64,000 bases of DNA from Candidatus Methanoperedentaceae archaeon (GTDB lineage: Archaea; Halobacteriota; Methanosarcinia; Methanosarcinales; Methanoperedenaceae). Below are positions 55,398 to 62,927 of the stretch, one piece after another (position 1 is the stretch's first letter; every line of letters begins with the position of its first letter). The DNA lies in NCBI GenBank assembly GCA_003104905.1, contig PQAS01000002.1, positions 1 through 64,000 on the forward strand. Direction: 5' to 3'. Below the pieces are notes generated by a model. That model had not been told where the DNA came from and made no database searches. It worked only from the letters and a program-made list of their open reading frames with translations. A program made the position numbers and the translations under genes.

Positions 55398-57314
55398 TTG
55401 CCTTTAGACCACACAGACTTAAGAGAAATGAAAAAACGCCAGGATATTGAGGGGTTAGTGAATATCCTTGAAACCGGCGATATAAAGGAATGCCGGGAAG
55501 CGATATGCATATTAGGAGAACTGAGGACCAGGAAGGCAATTACTCCCCTGATAGGATTTCTTGAAACTGACGATGTACAGATCCGTTCAAATGCAGCATG
55601 GGCTCTTGGCGAGATAGGGCACATAAAAGCTGTTTTACCGTTAATAGGCCTCTTAAATGATCCTATTGAAAATGTACGGATAAATGCGGCCTGGTCCCTG
55701 GGAAGAATAGGCGATAAACGCGCTTTATCAGTTTTGAGATATGCTGTGAAGAATGGTTCAACAGACCTTCGAAAACATGCACGGGAAGCAATAGCCCGGA
55801 TAGACTCCAACGGAAATGACAAATGGCGAAACATGTTAGAACCTGACAATTCTGATACCGTGGACAATCCTCTAATTGCGATTGAAGTCCCTTCAGATAT
55901 GGATTGCAATTATTTATCCAGAGTAGAAGATGATGAATCCCAAACAGATTACGAAAATATGGCAAGGTTCTCAAGGCATATCCAGATAAGAGATACATGC
56001 GATTCATTTTCAGAAGAGAACACACGAAAGATCGTATTGGGATTAAAGGACGATTCTAAGGGTCTGGTTTCAATTGATATTTTATTCAGATATAAAGATA
56101 ATCAAGGTATCGAAAGAAAGTCAAGTTCTGTGTGGCTGCAAATGTCAAGTCTTGATGGGGAACATAAGACTGAAAGGGAAATTGAAAGGATCGATTCCAG
56201 GCCAAAAGATAGAACGGGTGAAAGCAGTAAGAGAAAAGCGAAAATAAAACATTTAAGAAAGCCAAGACCTGTCGATTATGATATACCTGAGGAAATCGGA
56301 TTTGATCCAATCGACAAAGATCCGACTGATGAAGAGGACGAGAGGATAATCAATAAGAGAATAACCCGGCAAAGACATGGGACACAAGACAAAGAAGATA
56401 ATCAGGAAACAATAAAACCACTTAAAAGATTCCGGAAGACACCCGTTCCTGAATTGGACATCAATGAGATACCAGAACCAGTACTTGAGGAAACCGAAAA
56501 GGTTCCTGAGCAGCCCGGAGTATCCCAACCCGAACCTGAACAGGCTCTTGTTCCTGAACCCAGAGTATCCAAACCTGAAGCTAAACCTGATCCTGAACCC
56601 AGAGTATCCAAACCAGAAGCTAAACCTGCTCCTGTGCCTGAACCCAAACCTGAACTTCCTATCATACAGAAACCTGAAGTTAAAGCGGCACCCGAAATAA
56701 AGCCAATCGGGGGAAATGTAAATTCGGCCGTCCAGCTCTTGAGCGATATCGGCATGTCGGGTATGACCAATGCGGCTTCAACTGTTACTCAGTTATCAGG
56801 GGAGGAAGCGGAATCACTACATTCTAAATTGCGAACGCTTCCGATCGATGAAATGAAGGAAGAAATAACAAGTCTTGGCGATAATGTAGTTATGATCGGT
56901 GTGGAGCTTCATGGCAACGGCCAGGCAGGTGAAGTCAAAGGGGCGATGCAAATATATATTTCAAGCCAAACCGCACTTGATGTCGCTAATGACCTCCTAT
57001 GCAATACTCCTGATGCAGCGATAAAGGAATTCAACGAGGATATTATTTCTACATTAAAAGAAACTGCAAATATTTTTGGAGGTCAATATATCAGTGCAAT
57101 ATCCGAATATATCGAAGTGCCATTAACATTGAAGACGCCGACATTCAATTCAGGAAATTCTTCAAATGTTGCCGAATCTGTATTGAAAGAAATTACGGGT
57201 AAAATAGAGTTTGCCCTTGCAACAAATTTACAATTGGGAAATAATAGGATCGGACATTTGATAATGCTGGTTGATACAAAATCCTTTGATATTATTATAC
57301 AAAAGCTCTTTTAG
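55398..57314 (+). CDS. HEAT-repeat and CheC-like domain fusion
   Basis: The 638-residue protein has three to four HEAT/PBS-lyase repeats at the N-terminus (about 15-135; NAAWALGEIG, NAAWSLGRIG), a charged linker of unknown fold, and a proline/glutamate-rich stretch containing a tandem repeat. The C-terminal domain (about 435-638) resembles the CheY-P phosphatase CheC. In CheC two ExxN-type active sites are usual. The second is intact here (LKETANIFGGQYISAIS); the first reads LSDIGMSGMTNAAS and has lost both residues. It could sense or dephosphorylate a response regulator. Start TTG, preceded by GAGG; an ATG ten codons later is possible. Confidence 0.75.
   Translation: MPLDHTDLREMKKRQDIEGLVNILETGDIKECREAICILGELRTRKAITPLIGFLETDDVQIRSNAAWALGEIGHIKAVLPLIGLLNDPIENVRINAAWSLGRIGDKRALSVLRYAVKNGSTDLRKHAREAIARIDSNGNDKWRNMLEPDNSDTVDNPLIAIEVPSDMDCNYLSRVEDDESQTDYENMARFSRHIQIRDTCDSFSEENTRKIVLGLKDDSKGLVSIDILFRYKDNQGIERKSSSVWLQMSSLDGEHKTEREIERIDSRPKDRTGESSKRKAKIKHLRKPRPVDYDIPEEIGFDPIDKDPTDEEDERIINKRITRQRHGTQDKEDNQETIKPLKRFRKTPVPELDINEIPEPVLEETEKVPEQPGVSQPEPEQALVPEPRVSKPEAKPDPEPRVSKPEAKPAPVPEPKPELPIIQKPEVKAAPEIKPIGGNVNSAVQLLSDIGMSGMTNAASTVTQLSGEEAESLHSKLRTLPIDEMKEEITSLGDNVVMIGVELHGNGQAGEVKGAMQIYISSQTALDVANDLLCNTPDAAIKEFNEDIISTLKETANIFGGQYISAISEYIEVPLTLKTPTFNSGNSSNVAESVLKEITGKIEFALATNLQLGNNRIGHLIMLVDTKSFDIIIQKLF
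56553..56630 (+). repeat. 39-nt tandem repeat in proline-rich linker
   Basis: Two 39-base units, nearly identical, encode PEPRVSKPEAKPD/A. Flanking PEP-type codons look like decayed further units. The linker can change length by slippage or recombination. Confidence 0.8.
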
Positions 57315-57329
57315 TTTTAGAAAAAAATA

Positions 57330-57358
57330 TAATTATATGTGTATAACACATATAATTA
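57330..57358. terminator. 12-bp hairpin between convergent units
   Basis: TAATTATATGTG and CACATATAATTA are perfect arms around TATAA. The site lies between the HEAT-CheC gene and the leftward 21-residue peptide gene, and it overlaps the stop codon of the latter. It is AT-rich, so a weak but two-sided terminator. Confidence 0.55.
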
Positions 57359-57421
57359 CGCGCATGAGGAATGACATTTGCATGTCCCTTTTTTAATCTT
57401 CCTTATTTTCGCAATTTTCAT
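57356..57421 (-). CDS. 21-residue basic peptide with CKCHSSC
   Basis: A tiny gene: AGGAGGTGAG five bases or less before an ATG, then 21 codons and TAA. The peptide begins MKIAKIRKIKK, is strongly basic, and ends GTCKCHSSCA with three cysteines and one histidine. It starts 24 bases after the stop of the secreted monohaem protein, so the two are probably cotranscribed. Too short for any family assignment. The excellent ribosome site is the reason for the call. Confidence 0.55.
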   Translation of the reverse strand: MKIAKIRKIKKGTCKCHSSCA

Positions 57422-57445
57422 AACTCACCTCCTGATTCATTTATT

Positions 57446-59362
57446 TCAAGTATTGATCCATTCATTAACGAGTTCACCTACTTCCTGTGCATTCAATGGC
57501 CGATCAAATCCAAAAGGAATTATGGCGTTTCTGGAGTCATTTATAGCTTGCATTAGATCCCCTGTTTCTATTATATCAGGATTATTACCAAGACGTCTGT
57601 AGAATTCCAGGATATCGATCTTGACACCTTCATCTCCTGACACATATTGTACAATTCCATCATTACTTATTGTACCAATTATCTGGTAAGTTCCAATGGA
57701 TATATTTGCCGGTGATGTCAATGTATAGGTGATGTTCCTGGGGATTCCCGGTAACATTTCGAGCAATATCCATTCATGTGTACTGTTCTTGAAACCATCA
57801 TCAGATGTGTATGTTACATTCCATCCTTCAGGAATGTCTTCATGAAGATTCAATGCCTGGTTTATGCTGCTTGTGATACTGATCGTAATATCTGTGGATT
57901 CACCGGGGAGAATAGATGTACTTTCTATTTTACGGGTCGCGTTCATAAATTGCACGAAAGTAAAGTTGACCATTTTTTGGGATTCGATATTTCCTGCATA
58001 ATCCGTTGAAAAGTATGTTACATTATTCTGTCCGAACGTATCAACAACGAATGGCACTGTGTATGTCGTTGTATTACCACCGTTAACACTGAAGAAAGTC
58101 TCATTAACACCCGATCCTCCCGGATTATCCGTGGCAGTTAAACTAATAGTCACATTATTATATGAACCATTCTCAGCAACACCCCAAATATTCGTTATAG
58201 GCGGGATTATATCCATTCCTAATCCACTGATAATAGTAAAGTTAACCATCTTTGGGGATTCTATATTTCCTGCAACATCCTTAGACCAGTATGTTACACT
58301 ATCCTGTCCGATTATATCAACAATGAATGGCACTGTGTATGTTGTGGTTTGACCACCATTAACGCTGAAGATTGTTTCCTTAACACCCGATCCTCCCGGA
58401 TTATCTGCAGCTGTCAAAGCAATGGCCACATTATTATTATACAAACCCTTTTCAATAACCCCGCTTATGTTCGTTTCAGGTGGAATAACATCTACTGGTA
58501 CACTGGTAATAGTAAAATAAACCGTCTTTTGAGGTTCAATATTTCCTGCATTATCCGTAGACCAGTATGCTACACTATCCCGTCCGATCGTATCAACAAT
58601 GAATGGCACTGTATATGTTGTGGTTTGACCACCATTAACGCTGAAGATTGTCTCCTTAACACCCGATCCTCCCGGATTATCCATAGCAGTCAAAGTAATG
58701 GTTGCATTATTATTATACAAACCATTCTCAGTAACGCCATTTATGTTCGTTTGGGGGGGAATCGTATCTATTGGCAATTGATTGGCTATTGTAAAGTTAA
58801 CGATCGCTGGGACTTCAATATTTCCCGCATTATCTATTGACCAGTAAGTTACATTATTCTGCCCGTTCGTATTAACAACGAATGGTATGGAATATTTCGT
58901 TGCCGGACCGCCATTAGTACTGAACATCGTCTCCCTGACACCCGATCCACCCATATTATCCGTAGCAGTTAAAGTAATAGTTACGGCAGTATTATATGAA
59001 CCGTTTTCAGTAACGCCACTTATATTCGTTTCAGGTGGAATAGTATCTGCCGGCGCAGGTACTCCGGGAGGAACTCCTATAGATAACAACGCGCCTGCTG
59101 GATTTGAACTGTGGCTTGTTATGGCTGCAAATGCATTTCCATAGGAATTTAAGGCAGGTGGGGAAGTATGGCACGTACTGCATGACGTGCCGGTGGTTCC
59201 ATACACGGATTGAAGTGCTCCGAAATAGCCTGAGTTTGCCGATGCTTCGGGCATTATTACAAGGGCCGATATTAAGAGCAGCAATACAACATTAAATATA
59301 TTATTCATATAAAATTTATATCCATTTTGCATATTTATACCTGATTCATATTTAGTTATCAT
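57446..59362 (-). CDS. Secreted monohaem-type protein with four beta repeats
   Basis: The 638-residue protein has a signal peptide (ending PEASAN) and one CxxCH motif (TSCSTCHTSPP), which may bind a single haem c. Four tandem repeats of about 92 residues follow, each with IPPxTN...GSGV...VNGG...YWSxDNAGNIE, the OmpL47-type surface beta domain. A beta-sandwich (about 475-565) and a dockerin-like end (EFYRRLGNNPDIIETGDLMQAI...) complete it. The start is the ATG with GGAGAGG upstream; the frame is open 15 codons further. It is probably an extracellular structural or electron-transfer-linked protein. Confidence 0.75.
   Translation of the reverse strand: MITKYESGINMQNGYKFYMNNIFNVVLLLLISALVIMPEASANSGYFGALQSVYGTTGTSCSTCHTSPPALNSYGNAFAAITSHSSNPAGALLSIGVPPGVPAPADTIPPETNISGVTENGSYNTAVTITLTATDNMGGSGVRETMFSTNGGPATKYSIPFVVNTNGQNNVTYWSIDNAGNIEVPAIVNFTIANQLPIDTIPPQTNINGVTENGLYNNNATITLTAMDNPGGSGVKETIFSVNGGQTTTYTVPFIVDTIGRDSVAYWSTDNAGNIEPQKTVYFTITSVPVDVIPPETNISGVIEKGLYNNNVAIALTAADNPGGSGVKETIFSVNGGQTTTYTVPFIVDIIGQDSVTYWSKDVAGNIESPKMVNFTIISGLGMDIIPPITNIWGVAENGSYNNVTISLTATDNPGGSGVNETFFSVNGGNTTTYTVPFVVDTFGQNNVTYFSTDYAGNIESQKMVNFTFVQFMNATRKIESTSILPGESTDITISITSSINQALNLHEDIPEGWNVTYTSDDGFKNSTHEWILLEMLPGIPRNITYTLTSPANISIGTYQIIGTISNDGIVQYVSGDEGVKIDILEFYRRLGNNPDIIETGDLMQAINDSRNAIIPFGFDRPLNAQEVGELVNEWINT
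57944..59047 (-). repeat. Four tandem 276-279-nt coding repeats
   Basis: Repeat starts (aspartate before IPPxTN) are at 59047, 58768, 58492 and 58213. The units are highly similar in DNA, most of all units 2 and 3, which suggests recent duplication or gene conversion. Confidence 0.85.
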
Positions 59363-59654
59363 CTTTTTTACCTCTCCGCCTGTCTGATTATGTTTTTTCA
59401 CTTCCAATCCTGCAAATATATGTCATGGGCCACTCCATGGTCCTGTTTCCAGACCGAGATAGGAGAAAAAATCTATGCAGAATGCATCTCCAAAATCTCG
59501 TTTTTTATCTTCACTTATTCAACAAAAATATCTTTGTTGTGAACCATATTTAAACCTTTCGATTTTTATTAATAAATGATAATTATAATATAGATTATAA
59601 TGATACATTTGGAACGCAATAATTTTGTGTTTCTTTTAAAAAAATCAAAACGCA

Positions 59655-60785
59655 TCACGAAACATAGACTTCATTAGTGCGGATTACCTTTTCCACATCC
59701 CTTTCCAGTTTTGAAAGCATGGATTTGTCGACTTTCTTTCCTTTTAACTGTTCAATGAACATCAGGGATTTCGTATGGTCGTCAGGAAGCAGTTTCCATG
59801 TTGGCCTTTCCACATAGTAATCTATCCCGTTCGCATATGCCAGCATTTTTTCGCAGACATCTTCGCTTATCCATCCTATGTCAATATAATACTCCAGTAC
59901 TTCGGAAAGATTGTTCCGTCCCACTTTTTCCAGCAGGAATTCGATCCAGTTCAAAAGGATGATCGAAGTTTCCGTTTTATTATCCAGAGATTGTAATTTG
60001 ATATTTTCATCCGGATATTGCGGATCCGGATCTATAGTTTTTCCCGGTTCAAGCGTAACAGAAGAAGATTGTACGGCAGCCTGCTGTATGGATTGTTCTA
60101 TCATTGGTTTTATCTGTTCGATGACGGGTTTTATCCTTTCCATTACCTGGTCCGAGACATTCTTGATCATATCTTCCTGATTTGCCGGTGCTGAACCTAC
60201 TAATTGAGTTAGTTCTTCCAGGCTCCCTTCAAGCGCTTTGAATTTTATATCATATTCTTCTCTTATATTTGCAGGGATCTCGGAAGGTTTCTGGCTTATA
60301 ATATCAATTCTTTTCTCCAGCTGGTCCAACTTCTCGTTTGGAATCATTCCCTTATCCCCGACAAAAGGATTTACGGTACTTGAAACGACTTCATACAATG
60401 ATAATAATTCCAGAAGGCTCTCATCTATCTTATCCAGCCTGTCCTTAAATTCACCCACGGAAGTTTTAGTGGTTGATATTGCCCCTTCAAGTTTATTTAT
60501 TTTAACATCAAATTCCTTTATAGATTCAACACTTGTATTGAGCTGTTCTGTTTTTGATTTAACAATCTCTTCAATTTTTTGTGTCATTTCTTCCTGGGCT
60601 TTCTTGACCTGATCGGAAATATCAGGCACATTTGATGGTGTACCCGGGGAAGCAGAGGATGGAATGGAAGGGGAAACAGATAAAATTCCGGCATCTGGAG
60701 TCTTCTTGATGCGCTCGATCTTCTTTATGAGGGACTCTTCAGGCATCTTGAATTTTTTTAGTTTTTCTGAAATATCCTCAAACAT
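59655..60785 (-). CDS. Archaellum FlaD/FlaE-family coiled-coil protein
   Basis: The 376-residue protein has a long coiled coil (about 60-245) and a C-terminal FlaD/E domain (about 265-370; ILLNWIEFLLEKVGRNNLSEVLEYYIDIGWIS). In archaella these proteins (ArlCDE) link the motor to the chemotaxis system through CheF. No other archaellum gene is adjacent, so it may instead act in an ArlCDE-like adaptor for the FlaI/FlaJ system at 34-38 kb. It is divergent from the KaiC-like gene. Confidence 0.8.
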   Translation of the reverse strand: MFEDISEKLKKFKMPEESLIKKIERIKKTPDAGILSVSPSIPSSASPGTPSNVPDISDQVKKAQEEMTQKIEEIVKSKTEQLNTSVESIKEFDVKINKLEGAISTTKTSVGEFKDRLDKIDESLLELLSLYEVVSSTVNPFVGDKGMIPNEKLDQLEKRIDIISQKPSEIPANIREEYDIKFKALEGSLEELTQLVGSAPANQEDMIKNVSDQVMERIKPVIEQIKPMIEQSIQQAAVQSSSVTLEPGKTIDPDPQYPDENIKLQSLDNKTETSIILLNWIEFLLEKVGRNNLSEVLEYYIDIGWISEDVCEKMLAYANGIDYYVERPTWKLLPDDHTKSLMFIEQLKGKKVDKSMLSKLERDVEKVIRTNEVYVS

Positions 60786-60874
60786 TATTGTCCTTCTAAT
60801 TATTTTTTTATTAATATGATATTGAACGTAATTATAATTATTCTACTTTTGATAGTACAGGTTATTAAGCGTAA

Positions 60875-60904
60875 TTCACACACTTTTCACAACTGCGTTT
60901 ATAT
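60875..60904 (+). promoter_or_regulatory. Promoter with CTTTTCACA box (KaiC-like gene)
   Basis: TTCAC, then CTTTTCACA, then six bases, then TTTATAT. The same arrangement is at 55282-55310 upstream of the HEAT-CheC gene. The TATA box is about 46 bases before the ATG, so a short leader with GAGGTC is expected. Confidence 0.5.
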
Positions 60905-60949
60905 AGACAAAAAATCAAACAATCTATACTTACCTATTAAGAGGTCATT

Positions 60950-61702
60950 ATGAGAATAAAATCAGGAATTGAAGGGTTTGATGTGCTGGTTGAAGGAGGA
61001 TTTCTGCAGGGAAGGCAGTACCTGTTGAGCGGTTCTCCCGGCAGCGGCAAGACTACTTTTGGCGTCCAGTTTCTTATTGCAGGGGCGCTGGAAGGCGAGG
61101 CAGGAGGATATATTGCATTATCCGAGAGTACAGGGACTATTATAGATGATATGTCCCGGTATAATCCACAGATCGGTGATCTGATAAAGAATAAAAAAAT
61201 GTTCTTTATAGATCTTGGTCCGTCTGTAAATTACGGGGAATATGATGAGGTAACAAATCTTATTACTCCTGATTATAGCCAGCAATCAGGCGAATCGCCT
61301 GCGAATAAACCTCCCACTCCTTTTACGGTATTTAAAGAAGTGGAAAACCAGGTAAAGCAGTTCGGTATTAAAAGATTGGTAATAGACTCAATCTCCTCGA
61401 TCAGGTTTACATCACAGAACCCGGCGTCTGAAGAACGTTCCGTGGGCAGGTTCATCCGCAACCTTAAAAACCTGGGGTGCACAACAGTACTGCTTTCCGA
61501 GCTTACCAAGCCCGATGCCTATACAATAGAACAATTCGCATCCCATGGCGTAATATTCCTTCATAATTTTATGAATAAGGACGGAACCATGGTCCGGGCT
61601 TTGCAGATCATAAAAATGCGCGGAACAAAGCACGACTGCGATATGCGAAGCATTGAATTCTCGGAAAAAGGTTTAAAAATCGGTAAACCGCTCAAAAAGT
61701 AA
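60950..61702 (+). CDS. KaiC-like RecA-superfamily ATPase
   Basis: A 250-residue single-domain KaiC-like ATPase with Walker A SGSPGSGKTTFG (about 28-39), a KaiC-type LSEST block and Walker B-like RLVIDSISSIRF (about 142-153). Archaeal relatives act in signalling and include ArlH, which regulates the archaellum motor. The neighbours (FlaD/E-like, chemoreceptor, CheC-like) support a signalling role. The 144-residue gene starts 16 bases downstream. Confidence 0.9.
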   Translation: MRIKSGIEGFDVLVEGGFLQGRQYLLSGSPGSGKTTFGVQFLIAGALEGEAGGYIALSESTGTIIDDMSRYNPQIGDLIKNKKMFFIDLGPSVNYGEYDEVTNLITPDYSQQSGESPANKPPTPFTVFKEVENQVKQFGIKRLVIDSISSIRFTSQNPASEERSVGRFIRNLKNLGCTTVLLSELTKPDAYTIEQFASHGVIFLHNFMNKDGTMVRALQIIKMRGTKHDCDMRSIEFSEKGLKIGKPLKK

Positions 61703-61718
61703 ACCGGGAAGTCCAGGT

Positions 61719-62153
61719 ATGACCGGCAAAATTGAAGGAAAAGACGGGGCAGAGCTTATAAAGAAAATATATGAGCTTGGCTTTGAGGTGGGACTAAAGA
61801 ACCACTCTGAAATAGGCTGGGTACTGAGAGAATATAATGACCTGATCTCAAAAGCCCTGAATCTGGGCATCAAATCACCTGATTCTTATTATGCTGACGG
61901 CAAGGTAAAGGGAAAAGCCAGCCGGGATAAAACTGTCGAGGGTCCAAAAACCCCTGAGAAAGAAACTGCTCCGGTCAGGAAGGTGGTTTTTTCAGAACAT
62001 GTGGCAGAACCTGTAATTCAAAAAGAGGTGTCGGGAATTGAACGCCGTCTGCAAAAACCTACGATGGACGAACTGCCAAAATTTGTAGAAAAAGGCAGCG
62101 CTACGGAAATTCCATCATTCCTTGAAGGATTTAAACAAACTAAAAGAAAATGA
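61719..62153 (+). CDS. Small helical protein following KaiC-like gene
   Basis: I do not recognise this 144-residue protein. The first 60 residues are helical (AELIKKIYELGFEVGLKNHSEIGWVLREYNDLISKALNLG, in part) and might be a small interaction domain. The rest is charged, proline-containing and probably disordered, ending in a motif-like LPKFVEK...EIPSFLEGFK segment. Tight spacing suggests it works with the KaiC-like ATPase, perhaps as an adaptor. That is inference. Confidence 0.7.
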   Translation: MTGKIEGKDGAELIKKIYELGFEVGLKNHSEIGWVLREYNDLISKALNLGIKSPDSYYADGKVKGKASRDKTVEGPKTPEKETAPVRKVVFSEHVAEPVIQKEVSGIERRLQKPTMDELPKFVEKGSATEIPSFLEGFKQTKRK

Positions 62154-62159
62154 CCTGGG

Positions 62160-62588
62160 TTATATCCAATTTTTCTTTATTGAATTTAAGATATATTCTT
62201 CCGCTTCAATAAATTCAATTAATTTTGTTTCAATTATTTGCCTGCCATTAACACTGGGGGAATAGATTTTCGTTCTCATATCCCTGTTCTTAAACTCAAT
62301 CTGTAAAATCCCTTTAGCTTTCAGTGAATATAAATAAGGATAAACTGTTCCCTGGCTCAATAGAACATTATATTTCAAGAAAATCTCTTTTATAAGTTCA
62401 AACCCGCTCATAGGTTTGGTGTATAAAATGTCTAAGATAATAATCTCAAGATGGTTTTTAATAATATCTTCCAGTGTTTGATTTACATTCAAAAATAGCT
62501 GTTGAGCAATTTTGCCTTCGTTTTTATCATTCATCGTATCTTTTTCAAGAATTCCTTCGCCTATTATATGTTCCTTCCTGTCTTTCAT
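62160..62588 (-). CDS. PadR-family transcriptional regulator
   Basis: The 142-residue protein has a PadR winged helix (about 48-115): LDILYTKPMSGFELIKEIF, then LLSQGTVYPYLYSLKAKGILQ as recognition region, and a final dimerisation helix. An N-terminal extension of about 40 charged residues is unusual. Start choices are the ATG used here, a TTG five codons earlier and an ATG 18 codons later. It converges on the preceding gene and diverges from the chemoreceptor, whose expression it may control. Confidence 0.85.
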   Translation of the reverse strand: MKDRKEHIIGEGILEKDTMNDKNEGKIAQQLFLNVNQTLEDIIKNHLEIIILDILYTKPMSGFELIKEIFLKYNVLLSQGTVYPYLYSLKAKGILQIEFKNRDMRTKIYSPSVNGRQIIETKLIEFIEAEEYILNSIKKNWI

Positions 62589-62776
62589 TAAACACCCACT
62601 CAATATTAGTATATTGTCCTGATGTATAATCTTTTCGGATATAAATTATTATATGTTATTAATATTTATAAAACTAATAAGTTTCAGAATTAATAACAAA
62701 AATTGAAATGCTTTTCCAAATACATTTTGAAAAATCGAAACATATTATAATATAATGATTACATGTGGTGAGTATT

Positions 62777-62926
62777 ATGATAATAATAATGCATGGATTC
62801 ATCGGATCAGGAAATTGCATGAATCCTGCATCTATTGTTACCCATAAAAACGATCCTAACCATAACATCCGCCCGGTTATTCTTGGTTTGGAAGTTTTGA
62901 GGCGAATTAGGACAATGGAGGAATAA
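62777..62926 (+). CDS. 49-residue upstream gene of the chemoreceptor
   Basis: GTGGTGAG precedes an ATG by four bases, and 49 codons follow without interruption to a TAA that ends one base before the chemoreceptor ATG. The product starts MIIIMHGFIGSG, ends RRIRTMEE and matches nothing I know. Its last codons contain the ribosome site of the chemoreceptor, so translation of the two would be coupled. The 5' part forms a hairpin (62789-62831). Confidence 0.45.
   Translation: MIIIMHGFIGSGNCMNPASIVTHKNDPNHNIRPVILGLEVLRRIRTMEE
62789..62831 (+). promoter_or_regulatory. Hairpin in chemoreceptor leader
   Basis: ATGCATGGATTCAT and ATGAATCCTGCAT pair with a single bulged base around a 16-base loop. It lies inside the 49-codon frame and about 100 bases before the chemoreceptor start, where it could modulate translation. 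Confidence 0.45.
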
Positions 62927-62927
62927 A

